The notes under the pieces: generated by a model
Databases searched by the model: none
Told to the model about the DNA's origin: nothing
What the model saw: only the letters and a program-made list of their open reading frames with translations
Position numbers and translations under genes: made by a program
Source of the DNA: SIG480 sp045546975
GTDB taxonomy: Bacteria > Bacillota > Clostridia > Oscillospirales > JAAYXM01
NCBI GenBank assembly: GCA_045546975.1
Contig: JAZQDV010000006.1
Location: 1 to 64,000 of the forward strand
Length of the DNA stretch: 64,000 nucleotides
Direction: 5' to 3'
Shown: positions 52,206-60,061 of the stretch, in pieces
Numbering within the stretch: the stretch's first letter is position 1
How the letters are laid out: each line of letters starts with the position of its first letter

Positions 52206-52451
52206 TTATTCCGACAAATAGTGACGGACAAGCGCGTGTAAAAGCTCGTCGCGGTCAAGCTTGCGGACTAAGCTGCGAGCGTTGTTGTGGTTTGTTATAT
52301 AGGTCGGGTCCTCGGAGAGAATATAACCGACAATCTGACTGATGGGGTTATAACCCTTGCTTTTGAGCGCATCATAAACCTCGGTGAGGATGAACTTCAT
52401 CTCATCGTCTTCGTCGCGCTTTAAAACAAACTTCTGAGTATTGTCAAACAT
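52206..52451 (-). CDS. ireB: IreB-family regulatory phosphoprotein
   Basis: This 81-residue protein of the UPF0297 family (YrzL/IreB) begins MFDNTQKFVLKRDEDDEMK and contains NPISQIVGYILSEDPTYITNHNNAR and RKLDRDELLHALVRHYL. In Enterococcus IreB is phosphorylated by the kinase IreK and modulates cell-wall-antibiotic tolerance. The ATG at 52451 has GGAGG six bases upstream. The usual neighbour ruvX does not follow here. Confidence 0.92.
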   Translation of the reverse strand: MFDNTQKFVLKRDEDDEMKFILTEVYDALKSKGYNPISQIVGYILSEDPTYITNHNNARSLVRKLDRDELLHALVRHYLSE

Positions 52452-52485
52452 AAGTGCACCTCCTAAGTGCTTTATCAACATATAT

Positions 52486-52514
52486 ATTTTAATATATTTT
52501 TCTCGATTTGTAAA
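52486..52514 (-). promoter_or_regulatory. ireB promoter
   Basis: On the minus strand: TTTACA (52509-52514), 17 bp, TAAAAT (52486-52491). Confidence 0.5.
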
Positions 52515-52654
52515 TAATAAAAAAGAGACATCAAGAAAAATAGTAAAATAAGTTGACGTTACTAATAAATTTAACATATTTTTGCCTGAAAAGCAAGAGA
52601 AATATAACTTTTAGAGTTGGGACAAAAAAACATAAAAATTTTTTCAAATTATGC

Positions 52655-52683
52655 TTGACATTGGTGGGCAAAATCGGTATAAT
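52655..52683 (+). promoter_or_regulatory. tRNA cluster promoter
   Basis: Perfect consensus: TTGACA (52655-52660), 17 bp, TATAAT (52678-52683), 30 bp before the first tRNA. Confidence 0.9.
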
Positions 52684-52713
52684 ATAACAGTCGCTTATGA
52701 CTGGCGACGATAT

Positions 52714-52789
52714 GGGAGCATAGCTCAGCTGGGAGAGCATCTGCCTTACAAGCAGGGGGTCACAGGTTCGAGCCCTGTTGTTCCCACCA
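52714..52789 (+). tRNA. tRNA-Val (anticodon TAC)
   Basis: Complete cloverleaf, acceptor GGGAGCA / TGTTCCC, anticodon loop CTTACAA, T-arm GGTTCGAGCC, encoded CCA end. Confidence 0.97.
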
Positions 52790-52792
52790 TAT

Positions 52793-52869
52793 GGCCCGGT
52801 AGTTCAGTTGGTTAGAACGCTAGCCTGTCACGCTAGAGGTCGTGGGTTCGAGCCCCATCCGGGTCGCCA
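52793..52869 (+). tRNA. tRNA-Asp (anticodon GTC)
   Basis: Acceptor GGCCCGG / CCGGGTC, anticodon loop CTGTCAC flanked by CTAGC/GCTAG, encoded CCA. Confidence 0.97.
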
Positions 52870-52874
52870 GTCTC

Positions 52875-52950
52875 GCCTCTGTAGCTCAGTCGGTAGAGCA
52901 GGGGACTGAAAATCCCCGTGTCGTTGGTTCGATTCCGACCGGAGGCACCA
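52875..52950 (+). tRNA. tRNA-Phe (anticodon GAA)
   Basis: Acceptor GCCTCTG / CGGAGGC, anticodon loop CTGAAAA flanked by GGGGA/TCCCC, encoded CCA. Confidence 0.97.
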
Positions 52951-52954
52951 TTAT

Positions 52955-53029
52955 GCGGGAGTGACTCAGTGGTAGAGTGTCACCTTGCCAAGGTGAAAGT
53001 CGCGAGTTCGAATCTCGTCTTCCGCTCCA
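52955..53029 (+). tRNA. tRNA-Gly (anticodon GCC)
   Basis: Acceptor GCGGGAG / CTTCCGC, anticodon loop TTGCCAA flanked by TCACC/GGTGA, encoded CCA. Confidence 0.97.
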
Positions 53030-53072
53030 AAATCAATACGGCAGGAGCGAAAGTTCCTGTCGTATGTTATAT

Positions 53073-53147
53073 GGCGCCATAGCCAAGTGGTAAGGCATGG
53101 GTCTGCAAAACCTTGATTCCCCAGTTCAAATCTGGGTGGCGCCTCCA
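53073..53147 (+). tRNA. tRNA-Cys (anticodon GCA)
   Basis: Acceptor GGCGCCA / TGGCGCC, anticodon loop CTGCAAA, T-arm CCCAGTTCAAATCTGGG, encoded CCA. The 43-bp spacer before it holds a small hairpin (53038-53063). Confidence 0.96.
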
Positions 53148-53151
53148 AAAG

Positions 53152-53192
53152 AAGCGAATGATTTAGATGACATCTAAATTGTTCGCTTTTTT
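53152..53192 (+). terminator. Terminator of the tRNA cluster
   Basis: 18-bp stem (aagcgaatgatttagatg / catctaaattgttcgctt, two G-U pairs) followed by TTTTC. Confidence 0.88.
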
Positions 53193-53193
53193 C

Positions 53194-53304
53194 AATGGTT
53201 TGAGGACTTTTTGCAAAAAACCGTTTTGAAACAAAAGGGTAGATGCCAAGCGGTTTTGAACCAGACTCGAACTGGAGAGAAACTTAAATTTAGTTAAACA
53301 TTAT
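53194..53304. other. Non-coding stretch after the tRNA cluster
   Basis: No gene seen. It contains an imperfect direct repeat (accgttttgaaac, then gcggttttgaacc) and, on the minus strand near 53260-53275, a T-arm-like piece (CCAG TTCGAGT CTGG). This could be a decayed tRNA end left by an integration event, or chance. Confidence 0.4.
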
Positions 53305-53338
53305 AAACTGCTATTCTGAAAAAGTAATAGCAGTTTTT
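53305..53338 (+). terminator. Hairpin terminator upstream of the small RNA candidate
   Basis: Perfect 11-bp stem (aaactgctatt / aatagcagttt), 10-base loop, then TT and CTATTG. Confidence 0.7.
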
Positions 53339-53341
53339 CTA

Positions 53342-53370
53342 TTGCATTTTTTATCCAGATATGATATACT
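53342..53370 (+). promoter_or_regulatory. Promoter of the small RNA candidate
   Basis: TTGCAT (53342-53347), 17 bp, TATACT (53365-53370). The predicted start (about 53377) falls exactly at the first base of the closing stem. Confidence 0.65.
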
Positions 53371-53376
53371 AATTAT

Positions 53377-53535
53377 GCCACACAAGTTAATAAAATGCAA
53401 TTTGCAGGAGAAGTGTTTTTATTTTTCGGTAAAAACGCATTCTCTTTATTTGACATTCTCTTGTAGATTGCAAACTTGTGTGGCGCAAGCGGAGTTATGC
53501 GTTTTTCGTGCGTAGCTTCGGCTGCGCACTTTTTA
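53377..53535 (+). ncRNA. Candidate structured small RNA
   Basis: About 160 nt with promoter, closed secondary structure and terminator but no ORF. The closing stem is a perfect 11-bp pair (ccacacaagtt, 53378-53388, with aacttgtgtgg, 53473-53483). Inside it TGCAAT/ATTGCA pairs (53396-53401 with 53467-53472), then an asymmetric bubble (6 nt on the left, 22 nt on the right), then an apical hairpin (53408-53421 with 53430-53444). A TTCG tetraloop terminator ends it. The rod-with-bubble shape recalls 6S RNA, but the rod is shorter than usual; a leader/riboswitch of the next gene is the alternative. Confidence 0.55.
53508..53535 (+). terminator. TTCG-loop terminator of the small RNA candidate
   Basis: 9-bp stem GTGCGTAGC / GCTGCGCAC around TTCG followed by TTTTT. 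Confidence 0.85.
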
Positions 53536-53612
53536 ATTTATAGGGATGTTGAATGGGGGCAATATTTCTAAAAAAGTGTAAAAGAATATTTTAATTTATT
53601 GGAGGTAAATAT

Positions 53613-54287
53613 ATGAAAAAAATTTACAGTTTAATTTGCATGGTATGTTTAATGTTAACAGTGTGTTCTTGCGGAATAAAGGATGAGCCTATATATGGCA
53701 CATACAATACGGTAGGGATATTTGAGGACACTTATACATTAAATCAGAATAAGTCTTATGATGCAAAAGGTACTACTCCTGATATAAACTATGCAGAAAA
53801 AGGAACTTTTGTAGAGAACGAAACAAGTTTTGAGTTGCAACCTACAAAATCAGGATTTATGTATAAAAAATTTATTAAAGTAGGAAACTACTACTGTGAA
53901 GAAGGCTCATGTTTTACAAAAGATGTAGAATATGGATTGAAGCCTACATTTGATGAAAGCGGAAGAACAAATCAAACATTTGAAGATAAAATAACAAATG
54001 GGTTAATTTTTCCTAATAGAAATCACGAGTTTACATTGTCGTTAAAAGATGATGGGACTTGCACTGGTAAGTTTGAGATAACTGTAACCAGAGTAAACAA
54101 CACCGGAAATATCTTGGCTGATTTAGCAAGTATGCAGACTGAAACTCTTAAAAGTGATGAATTTATGGGTACTTACGAATACAAAGACTCGATTTTAACT
54201 ATTACCTATGATGGTAAAACATATCCAATGCCCGTATCAAACGAAAAAATTTATTTTTACACATTGGAAAAAATAAAAGCAAATTAA
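53613..54287 (+). CDS. Hypothetical lipoprotein
   Basis: This 224-residue exported protein begins with a lysine-rich start and hydrophobic signal (MKKIYSLICMVCLMLTVCSC) and a lipobox-like cysteine at 18 or 20. The mature part has repeated beta-type stretches (GTYNTVGIFEDTYTLNQN, GTYEYKDSILTITYDGKTYP) as in lipocalin-like surface lipoproteins, but I cannot name a family. Codon use is much richer in AAA, ATA, TTT and TTA than in neighbouring operons, suggesting horizontal transfer. GGAGG site six bases from the ATG. Confidence 0.75.
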   Translation: MKKIYSLICMVCLMLTVCSCGIKDEPIYGTYNTVGIFEDTYTLNQNKSYDAKGTTPDINYAEKGTFVENETSFELQPTKSGFMYKKFIKVGNYYCEEGSCFTKDVEYGLKPTFDESGRTNQTFEDKITNGLIFPNRNHEFTLSLKDDGTCTGKFEITVTRVNNTGNILADLASMQTETLKSDEFMGTYEYKDSILTITYDGKTYPMPVSNEKIYFYTLEKIKAN

Positions 54288-54320
54288 CTTGCATCTAAAC
54301 CATTCGGCTCTTCCAAAGAG

Positions 54321-54360
54321 AAACGACAATTTTCAAATTGAAAGTTGTCGTTTCTTTTTA
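54321..54360 (+). terminator. Terminator after the lipoprotein gene
   Basis: 14-bp stem (aaacgacaattttc / gaaagttgtcgttt, one G-U) followed by CTTTTTAT. Confidence 0.85.
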
Positions 54361-54607
54361 TACTATTCACTATTTACTTTTCTCTCTTCACTCTTCATTA
54401 AAAATGTCGTTTTCAGATAAAAGCTAAGGGAGAATAGAGAAGAAAAATGGTGGCTTTGTTTTCGCAAAGCTTCTTATATTGGTAGAATGCGGAGGATTTG
54501 AAAGGTGGCTATTGGGGTTCCTGCACGAACTTACAAATACGATTATGAATTTATCGTGCTGTAAAGTGTCGTTTTTTGTGTTTTAATGGTGATTTTTTGC
54601 ACATATA
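54361..54607. other. Non-coding stretch before the second YgjV gene
   Basis: No gene, tRNA or clear structure seen. It begins with a pyrimidine-rich tract and contains short degraded-looking frames of fewer than 30 codons. It may hold remnants of lost genes, but I recognise none. Confidence 0.4.
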
Positions 54608-54635
54608 TTGTCAAAAAGAAAAAATATGATATAAT
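54608..54635 (+). promoter_or_regulatory. Promoter of the second YgjV gene
   Basis: TTGTCA (54608-54613), 16 bp, TATAAT (54630-54635). Confidence 0.6.
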
Positions 54636-54647
54636 GATTATAATAAA

Positions 54648-54661
54648 GCTACCGCGGTAGC
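54648..54661. promoter_or_regulatory. Perfect 14-bp palindrome GCTACCGCGGTAGC
   Basis: Sits 13 bp after the -10, at or just past the start of transcription, and 16 bp before the ATG. Placement fits a repressor operator. GC-rich in an AT-rich leader. Confidence 0.55.
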
Positions 54662-54677
54662 ATAAACGAGGTGTGAA

Positions 54678-55211
54678 ATGGGAATTAAAGAAATTATAGG
54701 GCAGGCATTCGGCATAATTGGACTTGTTATATTTGTGCTTTCGTTTCAGTGCAAGGATAGCAAAAAGCTTGTTTTCGTCCAGGGAATAGGCGGTTTTATG
54801 TTTTTTATGAACTTTCTTCTTATTAATGCGTATGGCGCAGCGCTATTTAACCTGACGATTCTGATAAGAGGTCTTCTCTATCTGAAAAAGGGGAGCGGAA
54901 TTTGGAAACCGCTTTTTGTGGAAGTATTATTTACAGTTGCATACGCATATTCTCTCACATTAATCTGGGGAGATATACTCCAGATAGTTCTTACGACACT
55001 GCCATACATTTCGCTTCTCATCATGAGTGCGCTTATGTGGAAGGATAACGGTAAACATATACGGATTTGCCAGATAGCCGCACTTTCTCCGTCGTGGCTC
55101 ATACACAATTTTATCAACTTTACACCGGGCGGAATTTTGACTGAGATGTTGAATGTAGCTTCTGCCATTGTTTCACTTGTAAGATTCAAGTCAGAAAACG
55201 CCGGGAAATAG
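54678..55211 (+). CDS. YgjV-family inner membrane protein (second copy)
   Basis: This 177-residue protein has about six membrane segments, with GIIGLVIFVLSFQCKDSKK at the start and SPSWLIHNFINFTPGGILTE near the end, aligned with the YgjV protein at 11958 (shared layout LSF.., SP.WL..N). The two are diverged paralogs. Function is unknown. It is monocistronic behind its own promoter. Confidence 0.8.
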   Translation: MGIKEIIGQAFGIIGLVIFVLSFQCKDSKKLVFVQGIGGFMFFMNFLLINAYGAALFNLTILIRGLLYLKKGSGIWKPLFVEVLFTVAYAYSLTLIWGDILQIVLTTLPYISLLIMSALMWKDNGKHIRICQIAALSPSWLIHNFINFTPGGILTEMLNVASAIVSLVRFKSENAGK

Positions 55212-55280
55212 GGTTTTGTAACGAATTACAAAAACAAACAGCGTTTAAGTTACTTTATTGGTAAAAAACACGAAAAATAA

Positions 55281-55309
55281 TTGACAGAAATACAGAAAAA
55301 TGGTACTAT
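55281..55309 (+). promoter_or_regulatory. Promoter of the sugar ABC transporter operon
   Basis: TTGACA (55281-55286), 17 bp, TACTAT (55304-55309); a TATAAT 3 bp further on is an alternative -10. Confidence 0.6.
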
Positions 55310-55370
55310 AATAGTAGCATTAAAGGAGCTATCCGCAAATACAATTTTTACTGTAGAACGGAGAAAAGAT

Positions 55371-56867
55371 ATGGATCAGATTATTCTTGAAATGAAGGAT
55401 ATTGACAAAAGATTTTCAGGAGTCCATGCTTTGAAGTCTGTAAATTTTGAACTCAAAGAAGGTGAAGTTCACGCTCTTATGGGAGAAAACGGAGCGGGAA
55501 AATCAACCCTTATGAAAGTTCTTTGCGGAATTCATAAGCGCGACGGTGGCTCGGTCAATCTTTTTGGTCAGGAAGTGAACTTTCATACAATCAAAGACTC
55601 TCAGGATGCCGGTATCAGTATGATTCACCAGGAACTCAATATGATGAATCATCTTACCGTTGCACAGAACATCTTTATAGGTCGTGAGCCGATGATAAAC
55701 GGTATTTACATAAACGACAAAAAGATGGAGCAGGACGCAAAAGAGCTCTTTGACAGAATTGGGGTTAAGATAGACCCTTCGGCTGTGCTCGGCACACTTA
55801 CGGTTGGAAAGCAGCAGATGGTCGAGATAGCAAAGGCTGTTTCAAGAGATTGCAGAATCCTGATTCTTGACGAGCCGACAGCAGCGCTTACACAGGTCGA
55901 GGTTGAAGAACTCTTCAAGATTATGAACGACCTTAAAGCAAAGGGCATCGGTATGATATACATTTCGCACCGCATGGACGAAATCAACAGGATTTCAGAC
56001 CGCATAACAGTTATGCGAGACGGTGAGTATGTAGGTACCTTGATAACAAAAGACACCACCAAGGATGAAATCGTAAAGATGATGGTTGGTCGAGTTATCT
56101 ACGGTGATAAAAAGGAACAGAGCAATGTTTCAGAGGATGCAGAGGTTGTTCTTGAGGTCAGGAACTTAAATCGTGGAAAAGAAATCCGCGATGTAAGCTT
56201 TAAGCTCAGACGTGGAGAAATCCTTGGCTTCTCAGGACTTATGGGTGCAGGAAGAACAGAAGTTGCCCGTGCCATATACGGTGCAGACCCAATTGACAGC
56301 GGTGAGATTTTCATAAATGGCAAACCTGCGAAAATCAAAACTCCGCAAGATGCGGTCAAAAAAGGTATTTGCTACCTTTCTGAAGATAGAAAGAGATACG
56401 GTCTTATGCTTGACAAGTCCGTTGCGGAAAACTCGGTTCTGGCGTCTCTTGATGATTACATCAGGCTCGGTTGGATAAACGACAGCAGAATTGAGGCAGA
56501 TGCGGAAAGAGAAAACGCAAAGCTTAAGACAAAAACACCGTCAATGAAACAGTTGCTTAAAAATCTTTCGGGCGGTAATCAGCAGAAGGTTATTATTGCA
56601 AGATGGCTTCTTAAAAACTCCGATATATTTATTTTCGATGAACCCACAAGAGGTATCGACATCGGAGCAAAGAGTGAAATGTATACTCTTATGGAAGAAC
56701 TCGCGTCTCTTGGAAAGTCAGTTATCATGATTTCGTCAGAGCTTGCCGAAATCCAGAGACTTAGTGATAGAGTTGTGGTAATGTGTGAGGGGCGCATAAC
56801 GGGCGAGATCGACATCAAGGACGCAACCCAGGAAAAAATAATGGCTTATGCAACGATGAGAGATTAG
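55371..56867 (+). CDS. Sugar ABC transporter ATPase (RbsA/MglA/XylG type)
   Basis: This 498-residue protein has two fused nucleotide-binding domains. Domain 1 has Walker A GENGAGKST, LTVGKQQMVEIAKA and Walker B ILILDEPTAAL. Domain 2 has a degenerate Walker A (GLMGAGRTE) and the signature LSGGNQQKVIIARWL followed by FDEPTRGIDIGAK, typical of the CUT2 sugar uptake family. The ATG at 55371 is chosen because GGAG lies eight bases upstream; the frame opens 30 codons earlier on top of the promoter. First of three transporter genes. Confidence 0.93.
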   Translation: MDQIILEMKDIDKRFSGVHALKSVNFELKEGEVHALMGENGAGKSTLMKVLCGIHKRDGGSVNLFGQEVNFHTIKDSQDAGISMIHQELNMMNHLTVAQNIFIGREPMINGIYINDKKMEQDAKELFDRIGVKIDPSAVLGTLTVGKQQMVEIAKAVSRDCRILILDEPTAALTQVEVEELFKIMNDLKAKGIGMIYISHRMDEINRISDRITVMRDGEYVGTLITKDTTKDEIVKMMVGRVIYGDKKEQSNVSEDAEVVLEVRNLNRGKEIRDVSFKLRRGEILGFSGLMGAGRTEVARAIYGADPIDSGEIFINGKPAKIKTPQDAVKKGICYLSEDRKRYGLMLDKSVAENSVLASLDDYIRLGWINDSRIEADAERENAKLKTKTPSMKQLLKNLSGGNQQKVIIARWLLKNSDIFIFDEPTRGIDIGAKSEMYTLMEELASLGKSVIMISSELAEIQRLSDRVVVMCEGRITGEIDIKDATQEKIMAYATMRD

Positions 56868-56894
56868 CGGGCATTTGTTTTACGAAGGGAGATA

Positions 56895-57929
56895 GTGGAA
56901 GAAATGAAAAGTTCAAATACACTCAACTCAATTATTAAGAAAAGTATGCAGAATATGATTATAATTGCAGCACTTGCAATTCTCGTACTAATATTCTGGG
57001 CATTGAACCCCAACTTCTTGGGAAAATATAACATTGTAAGTATGGCGCAGTCACTTGCACCGTACGCTATTATGGGCCTCGGAGTTACGTTTGTAATCGC
57101 GACAGGAGGTATTGACCTTTCAATCGGTACAACGTGTATCGCGGCGGCGGTTATTGCAGGTAAGCTTTATATGGGCGGTATGCCTCTTGGATACACAATC
57201 CCTGTTATGATTGCGATTGGCGCACTTGTTGGATTCGTCAACGGTATCTTGGTTGCAAAGCTCAAGATTCCTGCATTTATTGCAACTCTCGGTACAATGA
57301 TGTTTGGTCGAGGTTTAAGTGCTATTATCGTTTCAATACCGAATATCTTCTTCCCGGGCGGCACTTGGTTCAACAAAGTGTTCTCAAACCTCAACGGTAT
57401 CCCGGTAGGACTTATCTGGGTTGTATTCTTCGCTTTGATTTGCATGTACCTTATGTACAAGTGTAAAATCGGCAGATACATACTTTCAATCGGCAGTAAC
57501 GAGGAAGCAACAAGGCTTTCGGGTATAGATACAGACAAGTATAAGATTATAGCATATACTATCGCAGGCATTGCGACGGGTATTGCTGCAATCTTCTGGG
57601 CAGCATCCTTCACAACTGTCGCTGCCGCAACAGGTAACGGTATGGAGCTTGACGCTATCGCCGGTGTATACATCGGAGGAACATCCGCAGCGGGTGGTAC
57701 AGCTTCAATTGCAGGTTCTGTAATCGGTGCTATTATGCTTGTTGTTATCCGAAGCGGACTCAACTTTGTTCTTGCAAAGTTCAACCTCAACGTTAACTCA
57801 ACTTACGTAACCTATGTTTTAACCGGTATCATTGTTGTTGTCGCTGTTCTTATGGATGTTATCAAGAACAAGAATGCCAATAAGGTTAAAATTGAAAAGA
57901 AGCCCAAAAAGGAAAAAACACAAGGTTAA
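56895..57929 (+). CDS. Sugar ABC transporter permease (RbsC/MglC type)
   Basis: This protein of up to 344 residues has about ten membrane segments and the CUT2 permease signatures GLGVTFVIATGGIDLSIGT, IPAFIATLGTMMFGRGL and GGTSAAGGTASIAGSVIGA. The start is ambiguous: the GTG at 56895 is only three bases from GGGAG, and the ATG at 56904 is twelve bases away. It uses the ATPase before it. Confidence 0.93.
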   Translation: MEEMKSSNTLNSIIKKSMQNMIIIAALAILVLIFWALNPNFLGKYNIVSMAQSLAPYAIMGLGVTFVIATGGIDLSIGTTCIAAAVIAGKLYMGGMPLGYTIPVMIAIGALVGFVNGILVAKLKIPAFIATLGTMMFGRGLSAIIVSIPNIFFPGGTWFNKVFSNLNGIPVGLIWVVFFALICMYLMYKCKIGRYILSIGSNEEATRLSGIDTDKYKIIAYTIAGIATGIAAIFWAASFTTVAAATGNGMELDAIAGVYIGGTSAAGGTASIAGSVIGAIMLVVIRSGLNFVLAKFNLNVNSTYVTYVLTGIIVVVAVLMDVIKNKNANKVKIEKKPKKEKTQG

Positions 57930-57997
57930 AAAACAAAAAACGCACGCAACCCCCGCGAAAGTCTTTTGAAAAATAGAATTTGGAGGAGGAAACATTA

Positions 57998-59032
57998 ATG
58001 AAGAAAGTATTATCCATTATCTTGGCAGTTACAATGCTCTTTACTCTCGTAGCTTGCGCAGGTTCAGGCTCAGGAGAAGGCGACAAGACAATTGCAGTAG
58101 TTGCAAAGGGTGAATCCCATGCATTCTGGCAGTCAGTTAAGGCAGGAGCTGAGGCTGCTGGCGCAAAGTACGGCTATAAGATCACATTCAGAGGCCCCGC
58201 AAGTGAGTCAGCTAAGGACCTTCCGTCACAGATGGAAATGGTTCAGACCGCTCTTTCAAACAATGCTTCAGCAATCGTTTTAGCTACAATTGGTGAAGGC
58301 TTCGTTGATCTTTTGACGCAGGCTAAGGACAGCAATATCCCCGTAGTACAGTTCGACAGCGGTATCTGGGCAAACGACGTTGCAGCTCTTGATGCAGCAG
58401 GCAAGAATCCGCTTGTAGCTCATGTTGCAACAAGCAACTACCTCGCAGCAGGTACAGTAGCTGAGAACTTCTTTGCAGCAATCAAGGAAGACATCGCAGC
58501 AGCTGATAAGTACATCGTCGGTGTTATTCAGCATGACGAAACACAGACAGGTATCGACCGTGCAGCAGGGTTCATCGATAAGTTTGTTGAGCTTGCAGAT
58601 GCAGATGCATCAACAAAGGGTAAGTATGAAATCGCTAAGGAAGTTAAGCCCGGCGACGCTGACAATGCATACAAGGCAGCTCTTGAGGCTCTCACAGAAA
58701 AGGGCGCAGCAGCTATCTTTATGACAAATGAAGGCGTTGTTAAGCAGGTTTACGATGCAATCGGTGCTGCAGGCACAAAGTATGATGCAATCAAGTTTGC
58801 AGGATATGATGCAGGTACAAAGCAGATTGAATGGATGAAGAAGACAGAAGGGCCGAAGCTTGTTGGCGCTGTTGCACAGGATTCCTATCAGATCGGTTAT
58901 CAGGCAGTTGAGCAGGCAGTGTTCGCATTGGAGAACCAGACAATCACAGAGAAGGTTGACATTGCAGGTGCATGGTGGGATGCAACGAATGTTGACGAGA
59001 TGATTGAGAAAAACTTAGTTTACCAGGGATAA
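57998..59032 (+). CDS. Sugar-binding lipoprotein (RbsB-like periplasmic-binding protein)
   Basis: This 344-residue type I binding protein has a signal peptide and lipobox LVAC (Cys20), then a mature domain opening TIAVVAKGESHAFWQSVKAG, the hallmark of ribose/galactose-type binding proteins. Later parts include VVQFDSGIW and FAGYDAGTKQIEWM. The ATG at 57998 follows GGAGGAGG. Placed after ATPase and permease and ending at a terminator. The ligand is unknown; the tryptophans and Asp pairs indicate a pyranose. Confidence 0.93.
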   Translation: MKKVLSIILAVTMLFTLVACAGSGSGEGDKTIAVVAKGESHAFWQSVKAGAEAAGAKYGYKITFRGPASESAKDLPSQMEMVQTALSNNASAIVLATIGEGFVDLLTQAKDSNIPVVQFDSGIWANDVAALDAAGKNPLVAHVATSNYLAAGTVAENFFAAIKEDIAAADKYIVGVIQHDETQTGIDRAAGFIDKFVELADADASTKGKYEIAKEVKPGDADNAYKAALEALTEKGAAAIFMTNEGVVKQVYDAIGAAGTKYDAIKFAGYDAGTKQIEWMKKTEGPKLVGAVAQDSYQIGYQAVEQAVFALENQTITEKVDIAGAWWDATNVDEMIEKNLVYQG

Positions 59033-59068
59033 GTTCTTAATCTGCGTTGCGTTTTTAGTTTAATATCA

Positions 59069-59101
59069 GAGCACCCTCCCGCGCGGGGGTGCTCGCTTTT
59101 T
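59069..59101 (+). terminator. Terminator of the ABC transporter operon
   Basis: GC-rich stem GAGCACCC...GGGTGCTC followed by GCTTTTT. Confidence 0.85.
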
Positions 59102-59117
59102 GTGTGGGAAAATAAAG

Positions 59118-59149
59118 AAGCTGCGTGGATTTTTGTATCCACGCAGCTT
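59118..59149 (-). terminator. Terminator of the AraC gene
   Basis: 13-bp perfect stem (aagctgcgtggat / atccacgcagctt), loop TTTTGT; on the minus strand it is followed by CTTTATTTT. Confidence 0.8.
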
Positions 59150-59152
59150 TTG

Positions 59153-59953
59153 CTAGTCGTTTCTGATTTGTCTGCGATATTCACTCGGTGTAATGCCTGT
59201 ATGCCTCTTGAATAGGGTTGAAAAGTATGCGACATTGCAAAACCCAAGAGAAAGCGCAATTTCCGTGAGCTGTAAATCAGTTTCAAGCATAAGTGCTTTT
59301 GCACTTTTCATTCTGAGATTTTCAATGTATTTGTTAAGGGAAACACCGGTTTCGCTTTTGAACTGATGACTTATTGCGGAAACGCTGTAATTAAATTTTT
59401 TGCTGAGTTTTTCCATTGTAATGTTGTAGGTGTAATTCTTGTTTATGTATTGTATTATCCTTGATATGAGCGTGCTGTTTATAAGCTCTGCCTTGTGCGT
59501 GCTGTAATATGCCTCACACATGATTACGAGCGGGCGGAGCAGGGCATCTATCTGGCTTTTGTCAGGAATAGGGTAAAACGCGTTTTTTGTTTTTTCCATA
59601 AACGAGGTTTGTTCACGGATGCCTTTTTCTGTGTTAGCTTCATATCCGCTAACGGAGATAAAACCAAAGACGGTGCTTTCATCCTTCAAAGGATAAATAA
59701 ACTCGCCCATACCCGCATGGCAAACACCAAAGAAAGGTGCGCCATTACAGTGCTTTAAGACCTTTTTTTGTTGTGCGCGGCAGGTTTCCGCCATATCGCA
59801 GGCGTTTTTTATATGAACACAAAACGGGTGAGCGTGTATACCGTATTTCGAAAGCTTCGAAAAATTCAAAATTTCTCCATGAAGACTTATATACAGTTTT
59901 TGGTTGCAAATAAGAAAGTTGATATAATTCAAAATATCATTGCGAGATACCAT
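59153..59953 (-). CDS. AraC-family regulator with a PocR-type sensor domain
   Basis: This 266-residue regulator has an N-terminal PocR-like sensor with the cysteine pattern CDMAETCRAQQKKVLKHC and CHAGMGEFIYPL, and a C-terminal AraC double HTH (MEKLSKKFNYSVSAISHQFK, LTEIALSLGFCNVAYFSTLFKR then TGITPSEYRRQ). The ATG at 59953 has AAAGGAG upstream. It is divergent from the FAD-dependent oxidoreductase and follows the sugar transporter operon, so it probably controls both (inference). Confidence 0.88.
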   Translation of the reverse strand: MVSRNDILNYINFLICNQKLYISLHGEILNFSKLSKYGIHAHPFCVHIKNACDMAETCRAQQKKVLKHCNGAPFFGVCHAGMGEFIYPLKDESTVFGFISVSGYEANTEKGIREQTSFMEKTKNAFYPIPDKSQIDALLRPLVIMCEAYYSTHKAELINSTLISRIIQYINKNYTYNITMEKLSKKFNYSVSAISHQFKSETGVSLNKYIENLRMKSAKALMLETDLQLTEIALSLGFCNVAYFSTLFKRHTGITPSEYRRQIRND

Positions 59954-60061
59954 ATTATAACTCCTTTGCACGAAAATATAAAAAACATACTTAGTATTAA
60001 GAGAATTTTTACAGATTATATTATACAATATAATTAAAATTTGTCAAGTGGAGGATAAAAT

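Noticed and set aside
52966..53148. A 60-codon minus-strand frame across tRNA-Gly and tRNA-Cys
   Set aside because: It is just the complement of two tRNA genes; such frames are a known artefact and there is no ribosome site.
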